Shown: positions 29,631-39,447, counted from the first letter of the stretch. The stretch: 64,000 nucleotides of DNA from Rhodobacter calidifons (GCF_011174775.1 NZ_JAANHS010000004.1:62001-126000), one strand, 5' to 3'. Numbers and translations: made by a program. The notes: generated by a model not told the origin, from the letters alone.

Positions 29631-29855
29631 TCCGACCCCGATTTTCCCGCTTTACCTGCGGCCCCGGAAAGCTCTGCCGCTTTTCGCGCAAGTTTCAATC
29701 GGGAAGGCGCCGCAATCGCACAACCTCCGCGCGAATAACGACAATTTGCCATAACATTGACACAACCCATGCGAAGGTTGGGTCGCGTCAAGGGTGTGCA
29801 GTGCATCTGTGTCGCGTTCGAGTCACGGGGTTTCAGTCAGCTATCTGGACGGTCG

Positions 29856-31808
29856 ATGTTCCACCTTCCCGCAACACGGGCCACGATGCCCCTCGCATCG
29901 ATTGCAACGCGGGACGCCTCGGCCGAGGCCGCAGAGGCGAAAGGTGCGACAGGGCGACGACCCCTGGCCTGCCTGCGGCTGATCGCGACCAGCGACCTGC
30001 ACGCCAGCCTGATGCCCTACGACTACCACGCGAACCGTCCGGATGCGGCGATCGGCCTCGGCGCAGTCTCGCGGCAGATCGCCGAAGCGCGCGGCGAGGT
30101 GCAGAACTCGCTTCTGTTCGACAACGGGGATTTCCTGCAAGGCAGCCCGATTGCCGACTATGCCGCCGCGACGCGCAGGCGGCGGGCGCATCCGGTGATC
30201 ACGGCGTTCAACACGCTGGGCTACGACGCGGTGACGCTTGGCAACCACGAGTTCGACTATGGGCTGCGCTTCCTGAGCCAGGCCCTGGCCGAAGCCCGCT
30301 TTCCGGTCGTCTCCGCCAATATCGCGCGCCAGCTTGGCAAAAGCCCGGCGCGGGACCAGACCTTCGTGCCGCCCTTCGCGATCCTGCGGCGCCAGATCAT
30401 CGACCACGAGGGCCAGTCGCATCTGATCCGGGTCGGCGTGATCGGCTTTGCCCCGCCGCAGATCGAGGAATGGGACTGCGCGACACCCGACGGCGGCGTG
30501 CGCACGCGGGACATCCTTTCTGCCGCCCGCGCCTGGCTGCCCCGGCTGCGCGCGCGGGGGGCCGACATCATCGTGGCGCTGGCCCATACCGGGATCGGCG
30601 CGCTTGACCCCGAACACCGGACCGAACACGCGGCGACCGCGCTTGCCGCGCTGCCGGAAATCGATGCCGTGATCGCCGGTCACAGCCACCAGGTCTTTCC
30701 CGGCCCCGATTTCGCCGCCGGACCGGCGGTCGATCCCGTCGCCGGGCGTCTGGCCGGGAAGCCGGCGGTGATGCCCGGCCATTCGGCCAGCCATGTCGGC
30801 ATCATCGACCTTGATCTCGAACGCTGCCGGATGGGTCCGCGGCGCTGGCGGGTCGTCGGTTCCGCGGCGCGGATCGGATCGCGAAGCGCCGGTCCCGCGA
30901 CGGCCACCCCCGCCCTGTACCGGGCTCTGGCCCCCGATCACCGCGCCACGCTGGCCTGGTCACGGCGCCAGCTGGGCGAGACCCTCGTGCCGCTGCACAC
31001 CCATTTCGCCACCGTCGCCCCCTCTGCGGCGCTGGCGCTGATCGCCGAGGCAAAGGCCGCCCATGTCCGCCGCATGGTTGCCGGGACCAGCTGGGAGGGA
31101 CTGCCGCTTCTGTCCTCGGTGGCGCCTTACCGCGCCGGCGGGCGCAGCGGTCCGGGAAACTTCACCGACATCCCCGCAGGACCGCTGCGCCAGCGCAACC
31201 TGTCCGACCTCTACCCCTACCCGAACACGCTGGTCACCCTGCTGGTCACCGGCGCCGAGGTCGCCCGCTGGCTGGAACGTGCGGCCTCCGTCTTCCGCCG
31301 GATCGAACCCGGCGACACCGACGCGCCCCTGCTTGATCCCGACCTGCCCGGCTTCGCCTTCGAGGCGATCCCGCAGCTGGACTATGCCATCGACCTCAGC
31401 CAGCCCGCGCGGTTCGACGCGCAGGGCCGGCTGGCCAACCCCGAGGCGCAGCGGATCGTCGGGCTCTGCCACCAGGGCCGGCCGGTCCGGCCCGAGGACG
31501 AGTTCCTTATGGTCACGAACAGCCACCGCCTCGGCCGCGCGCGTCTGCACGACCCTGCCTGCGAACCGCAGCTTGCCTTCACCAACGCCGAGCGCGTCCA
31601 GTCGGTGCTTGCCACCCATCTGCTGCGCAGCGGTCCGGTCGGCTGCGCGCCGCGGCGGCACTGGCACTTCCTGCCCATGCCCGGCACCAGCGTCACCATC
31701 GCCGCCGGCGCGCGGTCCGACCGCCACCTGGCAGACATCGCCGCGCTGCGCCCGGTCGCCCTGGGCCCGGGGCCGGACGGTTTTACCCACTACCGGCTGC
31801 ATCTCTGA
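29856..31808 (+). CDS. 2',3'-cyclic-nucleotide 2'-phosphodiesterase / 3'-nucleotidase-like protein
   Basis: A 650-residue calcineurin-like phosphoesterase plus 5'-nucleotidase C-terminal domain, as in CpdB. Metal-binding motifs are ATSDLHASLMPYDYH, FDNGDFLQGSP, LGNHEFDYG and VIAGHSHQVFPG. The C-terminal substrate domain includes NLSDLYPYPNTL and FLMVTNSHRLG. CpdB enzymes are periplasmic, but no hydrophobic signal peptide is visible from ATG 29856 or the alternative ATG 29886, so location is uncertain. It stands alone, divergent from nudC. Confidence 0.87.
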   Translation: MFHLPATRATMPLASIATRDASAEAAEAKGATGRRPLACLRLIATSDLHASLMPYDYHANRPDAAIGLGAVSRQIAEARGEVQNSLLFDNGDFLQGSPIADYAAATRRRRAHPVITAFNTLGYDAVTLGNHEFDYGLRFLSQALAEARFPVVSANIARQLGKSPARDQTFVPPFAILRRQIIDHEGQSHLIRVGVIGFAPPQIEEWDCATPDGGVRTRDILSAARAWLPRLRARGADIIVALAHTGIGALDPEHRTEHAATALAALPEIDAVIAGHSHQVFPGPDFAAGPAVDPVAGRLAGKPAVMPGHSASHVGIIDLDLERCRMGPRRWRVVGSAARIGSRSAGPATATPALYRALAPDHRATLAWSRRQLGETLVPLHTHFATVAPSAALALIAEAKAAHVRRMVAGTSWEGLPLLSSVAPYRAGGRSGPGNFTDIPAGPLRQRNLSDLYPYPNTLVTLLVTGAEVARWLERAASVFRRIEPGDTDAPLLDPDLPGFAFEAIPQLDYAIDLSQPARFDAQGRLANPEAQRIVGLCHQGRPVRPEDEFLMVTNSHRLGRARLHDPACEPQLAFTNAERVQSVLATHLLRSGPVGCAPRRHWHFLPMPGTSVTIAAGARSDRHLADIAALRPVALGPGPDGFTHYRLHL

Positions 31809-31845
31809 TCGGCTATGGCAGCGCCAAGCCCCGGAGATCCCGCCC

Positions 31846-32481
31846 GTGACCCTGATCTACGACGTCATCCTGTTCGACCTTGACGGCACGCTGGTCGACA
31901 CCGAAAGCATCGCCCTCGTCACCGGGATGGAGGCCTTCGCCGCGCATGGTCATGCGGTGGACGAGGCTTTCATGCACGGTCTGGTCGGCAAGGACGAACC
32001 CACCGCCGCGCGGATCATCCGGACCGCCATGCCAGACGTGGACCTCGATGCGGTGAACCGGCACTGGCGGCAGGGTTTCAAGGCGGGCCTGGACCGGGGT
32101 CTGACGCTGAAGCCGGGGGCCAGCGAGCTGCTGCCCGCGCTGACGGCACCTCTGGCCATCGTCACCTCGACCGGCCGTGCGGGCGCGCATCACAAGCTGG
32201 GCATCGCCGGGATCGCCGAGGCCTTCACCCATGTCGTCACCCTGGACGATGTGCGCGCGCCGAAGCCCGACCCCGAGCCCTACCTCCTGGCCGCCGCGCT
32301 GTTCGGCGTGGCCCCGCAACGCTGCGTGGTGTTCGAGGACAGCGAAACCGGCGCCGAGGCCGCGCATCGTGCGGGCTGCACCGTGATCCAGGTGCCCGAC
32401 ATCGTGCCCAGCCAAGGCCGCTGGGCGCATCACCTTGCGCCCGACCTGCTGACCGGCGCGCGCATGGCGGGGCTGCTCTGA
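31846..32481 (+). CDS. HAD-superfamily phosphatase / phosphomutase-like hydrolase
   Basis: A 211-residue HAD subfamily IA hydrolase. Motif I is FDLDGTLVDTES (nucleophile and acid aspartates), motif II the Ser/Thr in VTSTGR, motif III the lysine in APKPDPEPYL, and motif IV the acidic VFEDSETG. The four-helix cap lies between motifs I and II. Phosphoglycolate phosphatase, beta-phosphoglucomutase or sugar-phosphate phosphatase activity is possible. GTG 31846 follows GGAG. Its stop faces phhB across a 70-bp repeat. Confidence 0.85.
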   Translation: MTLIYDVILFDLDGTLVDTESIALVTGMEAFAAHGHAVDEAFMHGLVGKDEPTAARIIRTAMPDVDLDAVNRHWRQGFKAGLDRGLTLKPGASELLPALTAPLAIVTSTGRAGAHHKLGIAGIAEAFTHVVTLDDVRAPKPDPEPYLLAAALFGVAPQRCVVFEDSETGAEAAHRAGCTVIQVPDIVPSQGRWAHHLAPDLLTGARMAGLL

Positions 32482-32495
32482 CGCGCCCGCGTGAA

Positions 32496-32563
32496 GCCTC
32501 CTCGTGCGACTGCGTCTTCTCGTCGGCCTCTCCCCCGCGCGGCGGAAGGCGGCCATCGACAAG
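32496..32563. repeat. Convergent-gap repeat, copy A
   Basis: One of three related ~70-bp elements here (also at 45638 and 52771). It opens GCCTCCTCGTGCG, then CTGCGTCTTCTCGTCGG, then a GC-rich middle. The right arm (CCATCGACAAG) is degenerate compared with CCGACGAG in copy C. It fills the gap between the convergent HAD and phhB genes, as expected of a bidirectional terminator. Confidence 0.7.
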
Positions 32564-32565
32564 TG

Positions 32566-32931
32566 TCACGCCATGCGCGACCGCTGTTCGCAGAGGCCGC
32601 TTACCGGTTCGCCATGGTTGCGCTCGATGTCGGCTTCGGGAGCAAGCCGGTCCAGCGCCTGCGCCAGGTCGATGTCCAGCCGGCTCAGCCCTTGGCAGTC
32701 ATGCGTGGTCAGTGTCACGTCCACCACGTTGTAGACGTTCTTCCACTCCGGGTGGTGGTTCAGCTTCTCGGCCGCCAGCGCCGCACGGGACATGAAGCCC
32801 CAGGCCTGGCTGAAGTTGCGGAACTTCCACACCTTGCGGATCGCATCCCGCCCCGGCACGGCGGCCCAGCCGGTCTCGGCCAGGGGGGGCAACATGGTCT
32901 TGCGGTCGGCATCTGGCAAGAGCAGGGTCAT
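32566..32931 (-). CDS. phhB: 4a-hydroxytetrahydrobiopterin dehydratase
   Basis: A 121-residue pterin-4a-carbinolamine dehydratase, which regenerates pterin cofactor after aromatic amino acid hydroxylation. The active-site histidine pair is in [13 protein letters not shown], and the second family motif is [18 protein letters not shown]. The usual length is about 95-110 residues; this one has about 20 extra C-terminal residues after [11 protein letters not shown] that show no family similarity, ending next to repeat copy A. ATG 32931 is well supported. No phenylalanine hydroxylase gene is nearby. Confidence 0.9.
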   Translation of the reverse strand: MTLLLPDADRKTMLPPLAETGWAAVPGRDAIRKVWKFRNFSQAWGFMSRAALAAEKLNHHPEWKNVYNVVDVTLTTHDCQGLSRLDIDLAQALDRLAPEADIERNHGEPVSGLCEQRSRMA

Positions 32932-33093
32932 TGGCGGGTCTCCGGGATCAGGGGTTTGTTCTTGTCCTTCGCGGCTGCCGGGGCGGGGCGGTCTTTCCAC
33001 CGCGCCCGGCGGGCGGCAAACCTTTCATGCGCCGGGGATGGTGCCGGAGTGCGACCCGGGGATCGTCCGACGCCCCTCCCTGACCCTCGCAGC

Positions 33094-34251
33094 CTACTCC
33101 CGCCCCGCGCATTTGCGGAAGGGGCCATAGGCGGTCAGCACCTCGATCTCTTCCCCCACCGCGCGGCGTTCCGCCTGAAGATAGCGGTCCACCGCCGCGC
33201 GGAAGCTGCGGTCGGCGATCCAGTGGATCGAATGGGTCTCGACCGGCAGATACCCCCGCGCCAGCTTGTGCTCGCCCTGCGCGCCCGCCTCGACCCGGCT
33301 TAGCCCGTGGCGGATGGCCCAGTCGATGGCCTGATAATAGCACAGTTCGAAATGCAGGCAGGGATGGTCCTCGACGCAGCCCCAGTAGCGGCCATACAGC
33401 GTGTCGCGCCCGATGAAGTTCAGCGCCCCCGCCACCGGCCTTTCGCCGTTGAAGGCCAGAACCAGCAGGATGTCGTTCCGCATCGTCTCGTGGAAGGCGG
33501 CAAAGGCCTTGCGGGTCAGGTAGGGCGTGCCCCATTTCCGGCTGCCGGTGTCCTGATAGAAGGCCCAGAAGGCATCCCAGTGCTGCGGCTCGATCCCGTC
33601 CCCGGTCAGCGCGCGGATCGTCAGCCCCCGCCCCTGCGCCGTCTCGCGCTCCTTGCGGATCATCTTGCGCTTGCGGCTGGAGAGATCGGCCAGAAAGTCG
33701 TCAAAGCCGCCGTAACCCCGGTTCTCCCAATGAAACTGCTGGGTCACCCGGTGCAGCGTCCCCTCGACCCCGGCCAGCGCCTCGGCCTCCTCGGCCGTGC
33801 AGAAGGTGGCGTGCAAGCTGGACAGCCGGTTCTGCGCGGTGATGCCGATGGCCGCCTGCCACAGCGTCTCGCGGTGTTCCTCCGCCCCCAGGAACCGCCG
33901 CCCGGTCGCCGGGGTGAAGGGCACGGCAATCTGGAGCTTCGGATAATAGCGTCCCCCTGCCCGCTCCAGCGCGTCGGCCCAGCCGTGGTCGAAGATGTAT
34001 TCGCCCTGACTGTGCGATTTCACATAAAGCGGCACCGCCGCGACCAGCCTGCCGCCCTCGCGCAAGACCAGAGGCCGCGCCTGCCAGCCGGTGCCCGGAC
34101 CTGTGGATCCGGAGCGTTCCAGCGCCGACAGGAAGCGGTGCGTCGTGAATGGATCGACCGGGCGCCCCAGGGCCTGCTCCGGCGCGGCGACGGTATCCCA
34201 GTCGTCGGCGAGGATGTCGGACAGGCTTTCGTGCAGGGTCAGGTCGGCCAT
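33094..34251 (-). CDS. GNAT-fold protein of the DUF482/COG3146 family
   Basis: A 385-residue protein of the DUF482 family, a large GNAT-like fold related to FemAB-type aminoacyl transferases. Seen are the conserved SLHATFCTAEEAEAL, the TQQFHWENRGY segment, SSRKRKMIRKERETA and EAGAQGEHKLARGYLPVETHS near the end. The family is widespread in proteobacteria without a firmly established substrate. It has no signal peptide and is probably cytoplasmic. It lies 46 bp downstream of the GDPD gene in the same direction and may share its transcript. Confidence 0.82.
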   Translation of the reverse strand: MADLTLHESLSDILADDWDTVAAPEQALGRPVDPFTTHRFLSALERSGSTGPGTGWQARPLVLREGGRLVAAVPLYVKSHSQGEYIFDHGWADALERAGGRYYPKLQIAVPFTPATGRRFLGAEEHRETLWQAAIGITAQNRLSSLHATFCTAEEAEALAGVEGTLHRVTQQFHWENRGYGGFDDFLADLSSRKRKMIRKERETAQGRGLTIRALTGDGIEPQHWDAFWAFYQDTGSRKWGTPYLTRKAFAAFHETMRNDILLVLAFNGERPVAGALNFIGRDTLYGRYWGCVEDHPCLHFELCYYQAIDWAIRHGLSRVEAGAQGEHKLARGYLPVETHSIHWIADRSFRAAVDRYLQAERRAVGEEIEVLTAYGPFRKCAGRE

Positions 34252-34297
34252 TCGCGCCCTCCGGATCGGGGAAAAGGTGGCGGGCGATGCCGGAAGG

Positions 34298-35071
34298 TCA
34301 AGCGGGAAGGGGCGACAGATAGCCCTCGAAGGTCACATTGTCGGCAATCCGCCGCGCCTGCGCCTCGTCGGCGGCAGAGCGGATCGTCCAGCACAGAATT
34401 TTCGCGCCCTGCGCCTTCAGTTCCGCGACCCTCGGCCGGGCCAGATCGCGCGCCTCGTGGCTGATGAAACTGGACCTGGTGGCGTCGTAATCCGGGATCT
34501 CGCCCAGCCGGTCACAGACCTCCCTTGGCAAGGGCGCCCAGTCGTCGGGGTTGTAGGCCGAGGTGGTTATCCCGCGCGGCAGATGCGGGGCAAGGTCGGC
34601 CATCCGGGCCACCGAATGGGGATTGAAGGACATCAGCGCGACGTCACCCCGGTATCCGGCCAGCGCCTCTGCTGTCGCGGCCTCCAGCCGGCCATCGGTC
34701 GGACCCATCGCCAGCGTCTGGTCCTTGATCTCGATCAGCAGGGGCACGCGGCCGCCGATCAGGGTCAGGACCTCGGGCAGGGTCGGGATCGTGTCGGAGG
34801 AGTCCCGCAGTCGCATGAGGCCCAACTCGGCCGCCGTGCGGGCGTTGATCGGGCCGGTCTCCTCGGTCAGGCGGTCGAGGGTTTCGTCATGGAAGACCAT
34901 CGCCACGCCATCGCGGGACAGCTGGAGGTCGATCTCGATGGCATAGCCCGCCTGCACCGCCGCGCGGATCGCCGCGGCAGAGTTCTCGATGACGCCCTTC
35001 GCCCGGTCATGCAGGGCTCGGTGGGCGATGGGCAGGCGCAGGAGGCTGTCGGGCAGCGGGACGCGGGTCAT
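34298..35071 (-). CDS. Glycerophosphodiester phosphodiesterase family protein
   Basis: A 257-residue TIM-barrel phosphodiesterase releasing glycerol-3-phosphate from lipid head-group diesters. Catalytic-type histidine and metal-site residues are in PIAHRALHD, AIEIDLQLSRDG and MVFHDETLDRLT. A further acidic residue is in LLIEIKDQ. There is no signal peptide, so it is cytoplasmic and UgpQ-like. ATG 35071 overlaps the RidA stop by four bases, so the two genes are translated together. Confidence 0.9.
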   Translation of the reverse strand: MTRVPLPDSLLRLPIAHRALHDRAKGVIENSAAAIRAAVQAGYAIEIDLQLSRDGVAMVFHDETLDRLTEETGPINARTAAELGLMRLRDSSDTIPTLPEVLTLIGGRVPLLIEIKDQTLAMGPTDGRLEAATAEALAGYRGDVALMSFNPHSVARMADLAPHLPRGITTSAYNPDDWAPLPREVCDRLGEIPDYDATRSSFISHEARDLARPRVAELKAQGAKILCWTIRSAADEAQARRIADNVTFEGYLSPLPA

Positions 35072-35529
35072 TTGAGCGCGAAGATCGCCTCGATCTCCAC
35101 AGCCACGCCCAGGGGCAGCGAGGCTGCCGAGACGGCAGAACGGGCGTGGCGGCCGGCGTCGCCCAGCACGGCGACAAGGAAGTCGGAGGCGCCGTTGATG
35201 ACCTTGGGCTGATCGGTGAAATCGGGGGTGGAGTTCACGAAGCCCACCAGCTTCACCGCCCGGTCCAGCCGGTCCCAGTCGCCCTGAACCGCCTTCTTCA
35301 GCTGGGCGAGCAGCGAGATCGCGCAGCGCTTCGCGGCCTCGGCGCCCTGTTCGAAGGACAGGTCCTCGCCGAGCTTGCCCTTGATGAGACCGGCCTCGTT
35401 CTGGCTGATCTGGCCCGAGATATGGACGAGATTGCCGACCTGGACGAAGGGGACATAGTTCGCCGCCGGGGCGGGGGCGTCGGGGAGGGTGATGCCAAGC
35501 TCTGCCAGGCGCTGGTCGATCGGATGCAT
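35068..35529 (-). CDS. RidA family protein
   Basis: A 153-residue trimeric RidA/YjgF-family protein; family members hydrolyse reactive enamine/imine intermediates from amino acid metabolism. It has PAANYVPFVQVGNLVHISGQ and GRHARSAVSAASLPLGVAVEIEAI, where the arginine and C-terminal glutamate of the active site lie. At 153 residues it is longer than classic RidA (~128) and belongs to the larger YjgH/Rid subfamily. ATG 35529 follows GGAGG. It starts an operon with the GDPD gene. Confidence 0.9.
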   Translation of the reverse strand: MHPIDQRLAELGITLPDAPAPAANYVPFVQVGNLVHISGQISQNEAGLIKGKLGEDLSFEQGAEAAKRCAISLLAQLKKAVQGDWDRLDRAVKLVGFVNSTPDFTDQPKVINGASDFLVAVLGDAGRHARSAVSAASLPLGVAVEIEAIFALK

Positions 35530-35839
35530 GGGGTCCTCCGGGATGGGTCGGCGGCAGGGTATCGCGGGGGGCGGAGGCCGGCAAGGGCGGGGCTGACCGC
35601 GCGCGGCCAGTGTCACGGAACTTTCAAATTCAAGGGGTTGGCTGCGGGCGTTTACGAACGGGTAACCCTTCGCAGCTGCGGGCGGCTTTCAGAATGAGCG
35701 CGTTCCGCGCAAGCCCTTGTCTCGCCTCTGGCCGTTCCGGCCAACCGGCTCGGGCGTCGGGGGCGCTTCGCCCCCGAACCCCCGGAGAGTATTTGGGACA
35801 TGGGCAAGGGCAGGGGTAGACGCCCCCCGCCCGGCTGAG
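35530..35839. other. 310-bp gap upstream of ridA and downstream of leuD
   Basis: It holds no gene that I can support. It should contain the promoter for the RidA-GDPD operon (minus strand) and the end of the leu transcript. The terminator-like element at 35758-35776 is the only clear structure. Confidence 0.5.
35758..35776. terminator. Rhodobacter-type terminator repeat after leuD
   Basis: An 8-bp hairpin, CGGGGGCG-CTT-CGCCCCCG, is followed on the plus strand by CCCCCGGAGAGTATTTGG (35779-35796). A hairpin plus CCCCCGGAGTATTT sequence is a familiar intergenic element of Rhodobacteraceae genomes. Here it sits downstream of leuD. Confidence 0.65.
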
Positions 35840-36445
35840 TCACGCCCAGGGGCGCAGCGTGGCGGCCTTTGCCTCGAAAGCGTCGATGGCCGCGGCCTTT
35901 TCCAGCGTCAGGCCGATGTCGTCGAGGCCGTTCAGCAGGCAGTGCTTCTTGAACGGATCGACTTCGAAGGCGAAGGTCCTGCCGTCCGAGGCGGTGACGG
36001 TCTGGCTTTCGAGGTCCACCGTGATCCGCGCGTTGGCCCCCTTGCGGGCGTCGTCCATCAGGTAATCCACCGCATCCTGCGGCAGGACCACCGGCAGGAT
36101 GCCGTTCTTGAAGCAGTTGTTGTAGAAGATGTCGGCGAAGCTGGTGGAAATCACGCAGCGGATGCCGAAGTCGAGAAGCGCCCAGGGCGCATGTTCGCGC
36201 GAGGAGCCGCAGCCGAAGTTGTCTCCCGCAACCAGGATCTGCGCGCTGCGATAGGCGGGCTGGTTCAGCACGAAATCGGGGATCTCCTGGCCGTCCGGGG
36301 TATAGCGCATCTCGTCGAACAGGTTCCTGCCAAGGCCCGATCGCTGGATCGTCTTCAGGAACTGCTTGGGGATGATCATGTCGGTGTCGATGTTGACCAG
36401 CGGCATGGGCGCTGCGACGCCTGTGAGGGTGGTGAATTTTTCCAT
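35840..36445 (-). CDS. leuD: 3-isopropylmalate dehydratase small subunit
   Basis: A 201-residue subunit of isopropylmalate isomerase, second step of leucine synthesis. It begins [20 protein letters not shown] and has the conserved [14 protein letters not shown] and [17 protein letters not shown] motifs of the aconitase swivelling domain. The length is standard. ATG 36445 follows AGGA; another in-frame ATG at 36463 overlaps the stop of the upstream glycosyltransferase (ATGA) and would add six residues. It is separated from leuC by that glycosyltransferase gene. Confidence 0.95.
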   Translation of the reverse strand: MEKFTTLTGVAAPMPLVNIDTDMIIPKQFLKTIQRSGLGRNLFDEMRYTPDGQEIPDFVLNQPAYRSAQILVAGDNFGCGSSREHAPWALLDFGIRCVISTSFADIFYNNCFKNGILPVVLPQDAVDYLMDDARKGANARITVDLESQTVTASDGRTFAFEVDPFKKHCLLNGLDDIGLTLEKAAAIDAFEAKAATLRPWA

Positions 36446-36459
36446 GGTCGTCTGTCCTG

Positions 36460-37797
36460 TCATTCGCCCGCGAGGGGCACGGGTTGCGGGATCGGTCCCT
36501 TGGGGTCCAGAACCCATTCGTAGATGTCGCCGATCTGGCGGGCCTTGCGGTCCCAGGTGAAATGCGTCTCGACCCGGGCCAGGGCGGCGGCGGCGAGGGA
36601 GGGGATGGTCTCGGGCGCGGCGACAAGGCGGGCAAGCGCCGTGCGGAAGCCTGCGATGACCGCGGCGCGGCTGCCCATCGGGACCTTGATGCCGGTGCCT
36701 TCGGTGACAAGCTCGCCCGGTCCGGCATAGTCGGCGATCACCGGGACCACGCCCAGCGCCATCGCCTCGAGCACCACGCCGCCGCCGAATTCGCGGACGG
36801 ACGGGAAGGTCAGAAGCTGGGATTGCGAGAGGAGGGCCTGCACATCCTTGTGCTCGATCCAGCCGTGCAGGGTGACGGCCCGGGTCAGGCCCTTCGCGGC
36901 GATCATGTCTTTCAGGACCGGCATCAGCGGGCCGTCGCCGAGGATATCGAGCAGCATGGTGCCGTCGCGCAGGAAGGGCTCGGCGGCCTCGATCAGCATG
37001 TCGGGGCCCTTGTAGGGCACCAGGCGGCCGACGAAGGCGCAGCGCAGCGGCAGCGTGCCGGGCTGGGCGGCGCGCAGGGAAAAGCGGGCGGGGTCGATGC
37101 CGTTTTCCGGGATGAGGGTGAGGCGGTCGCGGGCCTGCGCAAACTCCGACGCGGTGTGGCGCGAGCCCGCGATGATGGCCGAGGCGGCGCGGATCGTGCG
37201 GCTGCGGGCTGGCGACAGGCGGTAGGCGCCCCGGACATAGGACAGCCATTCCCGTTCGCGGCGGCGTTCGGCGTCGAAGCCTTTGGGCCAGGGGACACCG
37301 CCGTTGAGGGGGCCCATCACGAAGGGCACGCCCGCCCTGGCGCAGCGGGCGGCGATCAGGCTGTTGGCCGTGGGGGTCAGCGGCGTGACGCGGTGGACGA
37401 TGTCATAAGCGCCCGCCTTGATCCGGGGGCCGAACTGTTGCCAGAGCTTCCGCTCGAAATAGGGGTAGGCGAGTTTTGACGACAGGGCCGTGACCATGGT
37501 CCAGCCCTTGCCCTTGCCCATGCGCAGAACCTCGGCCAGTTTCCAGATCGGGCGGGCGACGGCCTCGCTGTCGATGGCGGTGAAATCCTGGCCCTCGATC
37601 AGGCCGGCGCGGAGGAAAGCCTCGCGGTTGCGGATCTGGGTGACGATATGGACGTCGTGATGCTCCCGCAGCGCCGTGGCGATGGACCAGCCGACCAGCG
37701 GGACCGAGACCCATTCGGGGTTCGCGGCCTCGGCAATGACCAGCACCCGCCGCCGGGGGGCGACGGGTTGGTCATCCCTGGTGGGCTGGTCGGGCAT
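36460..37797 (-). CDS. Glycosyltransferase family 4 protein inside the leu operon
   Basis: A 445-residue GT-B glycosyltransferase. It starts [22 protein letters not shown]. The C-terminal domain shows [24 protein letters not shown], a GT4-type [13 protein letters not shown] and the E-x7-E region [21 protein letters not shown]. It probably transfers sugar in envelope or exopolysaccharide assembly. It starts three bases after the leuC stop and its own stop overlaps an ATG in frame with leuD, so it is a true operon member between the two isopropylmalate dehydratase subunits. Codon use looks like its neighbours. Confidence 0.88.
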   Translation of the reverse strand: MPDQPTRDDQPVAPRRRVLVIAEAANPEWVSVPLVGWSIATALREHHDVHIVTQIRNREAFLRAGLIEGQDFTAIDSEAVARPIWKLAEVLRMGKGKGWTMVTALSSKLAYPYFERKLWQQFGPRIKAGAYDIVHRVTPLTPTANSLIAARCARAGVPFVMGPLNGGVPWPKGFDAERRREREWLSYVRGAYRLSPARSRTIRAASAIIAGSRHTASEFAQARDRLTLIPENGIDPARFSLRAAQPGTLPLRCAFVGRLVPYKGPDMLIEAAEPFLRDGTMLLDILGDGPLMPVLKDMIAAKGLTRAVTLHGWIEHKDVQALLSQSQLLTFPSVREFGGGVVLEAMALGVVPVIADYAGPGELVTEGTGIKVPMGSRAAVIAGFRTALARLVAAPETIPSLAAAALARVETHFTWDRKARQIGDIYEWVLDPKGPIPQPVPLAGE

Positions 37798-37800
37798 GGG

Positions 37801-39219
37801 TCAGACCGTCTCGCCCATCAGCTCGCGCACGTCGGTGAGATGCCCGGTGATCGCCGCCGCTGCCGCCATGGCGGGGGACATCAGGTGCGTGCGGCCGCCG
37901 CGGCCCTGGCGGCCCTCGAAGTTGCGGTTCGAGGTCGCCGCGCAGCGTTCGCCGGGCTGAAGCTGGTCGGGGTTCATCGCCAGGCACATGGAGCAGCCCG
38001 CAAGCCGCCATTCGAAGCCCGCGTCGATGAAGATCTGGGCCAGACCCTCTTCCTCGGCCTGGGCGCGGACCAACCCCGAGCCGGGGACGACCATCGCGCG
38101 TTTCACCTTGATCTTGCGGCCCTTCAGGATTTCGGCCGCCGCCCGCAGGTCCTCGATGCGGCCGTTGGTGCAGGAGCCGATGAAGACCGTGTCGATGGCG
38201 ATGTCGGTCAGCTTCATGCCCGGTTTCAGGCCCATGTAGTCCAGGCTGCGGCGCGCGGCCTCGACCTTGCCGCCGGTGAAGCTTTCCGGGTCGGGGACCG
38301 TGCCGGTGATCGGCAGCACGTCCTCGGGCGAGGTGCCCCAGGTCACGACGGGGGCGATGTCCTCGCCCCTGATCGTCACCACCTTGTCGAAATGTGCACC
38401 CTCGTCGGTGTAAAGCGTCTTCCAGTAGGCGAGCGCCGCTTCCCATTTCGCACCCTTGGGCGCGTGGGGGCGGCCCTTGACGTATTCGAAGGTCTTTTCG
38501 TCCGGCGCGATCAGGCCTGCGCGGGCGCCGCCCTCGATCGCCATGTTGCAGACGGTCATGCGGCCTTCCATCGACAGCTCGCGGATCGCCTGGCCGCAGT
38601 ATTCGATGACATAGCCGGTGCCGCCCGCCGCGCCGGTGGCGCCGATGACCGAAAGCGTGATGTCCTTGGCCGTGACGCCGGGGCGGAGGCTCCCGGTGAT
38701 CTCGACCTTCATGTTCTTCGACTTCTTCTGGATCAGCGTCTGGGTGGCCAGCACATGCTCTACCTCCGACGTGCCGATCCCGTGGGCCAGCGCGCCGAAG
38801 GCGCCGTGGGTGGCGGTATGGCTGTCACCGCAGACCACGGTCATCCCCGGCAGGGTCCAGCCTTGTTCGGGGCCGACGATGTGCACGATGCCCTGGCGGA
38901 TGTCGGTCACCGGGTAGTAGTGGATGCCGAAGTCGCGGGCGTTCCTGTCCAGCGCCGCCACCTGGATGCGGCTTTCCTCGGGCATCTGGTCGGGGTTCTC
39001 GCGGCCCTGGGTCGTCGGGACGTTGTGGTCGGGCACGGCGATGGTCTTGTCCGGCGCGCGCACCTTGCGGCCGGCCATGCGCAGGCCCTCGAAGGCCTGG
39101 GGGCTGGTCACTTCGTGGACGAGGTGGCGGTCGATGTAGAGGAGGCAGGTGCCGTCCTCGGCCTCATGGACGACGTGGTCGTCCCAGATCTTGTCATAGA
39201 GCGTACGCGGAGCGGTCAT
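37801..39219 (-). CDS. leuC: 3-isopropylmalate dehydratase large subunit
   Basis: A 472-residue 4Fe-4S aconitase-family subunit, which with LeuD isomerises 2-isopropylmalate to 3-isopropylmalate. It opens [15 protein letters not shown]. The cluster cysteines are in [13 protein letters not shown] and [13 protein letters not shown], and [17 protein letters not shown] is a substrate-site motif. ATG 39219 matches known LeuC starts. A 30-residue frame lies upstream on the same strand. Its direct neighbour downstream is the glycosyltransferase rather than leuD. Confidence 0.95.
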   Translation of the reverse strand: MTAPRTLYDKIWDDHVVHEAEDGTCLLYIDRHLVHEVTSPQAFEGLRMAGRKVRAPDKTIAVPDHNVPTTQGRENPDQMPEESRIQVAALDRNARDFGIHYYPVTDIRQGIVHIVGPEQGWTLPGMTVVCGDSHTATHGAFGALAHGIGTSEVEHVLATQTLIQKKSKNMKVEITGSLRPGVTAKDITLSVIGATGAAGGTGYVIEYCGQAIRELSMEGRMTVCNMAIEGGARAGLIAPDEKTFEYVKGRPHAPKGAKWEAALAYWKTLYTDEGAHFDKVVTIRGEDIAPVVTWGTSPEDVLPITGTVPDPESFTGGKVEAARRSLDYMGLKPGMKLTDIAIDTVFIGSCTNGRIEDLRAAAEILKGRKIKVKRAMVVPGSGLVRAQAEEEGLAQIFIDAGFEWRLAGCSMCLAMNPDQLQPGERCAATSNRNFEGRQGRGGRTHLMSPAMAAAAAITGHLTDVRELMGETV

Positions 39220-39287
39220 GGCTCTCACCTGTTCTTGGGATGGCTGCGGGATCGGCAAGGGGGCGCGCGGGCGCGGACGGCAAGGCG

Positions 39288-39380
39288 TCAGGCGCGGGCG
39301 AGGATGGTGCGGGTCATGCCGAAGAAGCGGGCCGGAAGCCGCGCGTGATCGGTGATGTTGAAATAGATGAACCCGGACAT
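39288..39380 (-). CDS. Small 30-residue open frame upstream of leuC
   Basis: The minus strand holds ATG-TCC-GGG... to TGA, encoding [20 protein letters not shown] and ten more residues ending RTILARA. Almost all third positions are C or G, as in real genes of this window, and the composition (aromatic, hydrophobic, Arg-rich) differs from the nonsense frames nearby. It ends 69 bp before the leuC start. It has only two leucine codons, so it is not a classical leucine attenuator peptide. I cannot assign a function. Confidence 0.45.
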   Translation of the reverse strand: MSGFIYFNITDHARLPARFFGMTRTILARA

Positions 39381-39447
39381 GGGGGCGATATACGCTCGAA
39401 ATGCCGGTCAGGCAAGCTAGGTCCCCTTGGAAAGCAGGGGTGTCAAG

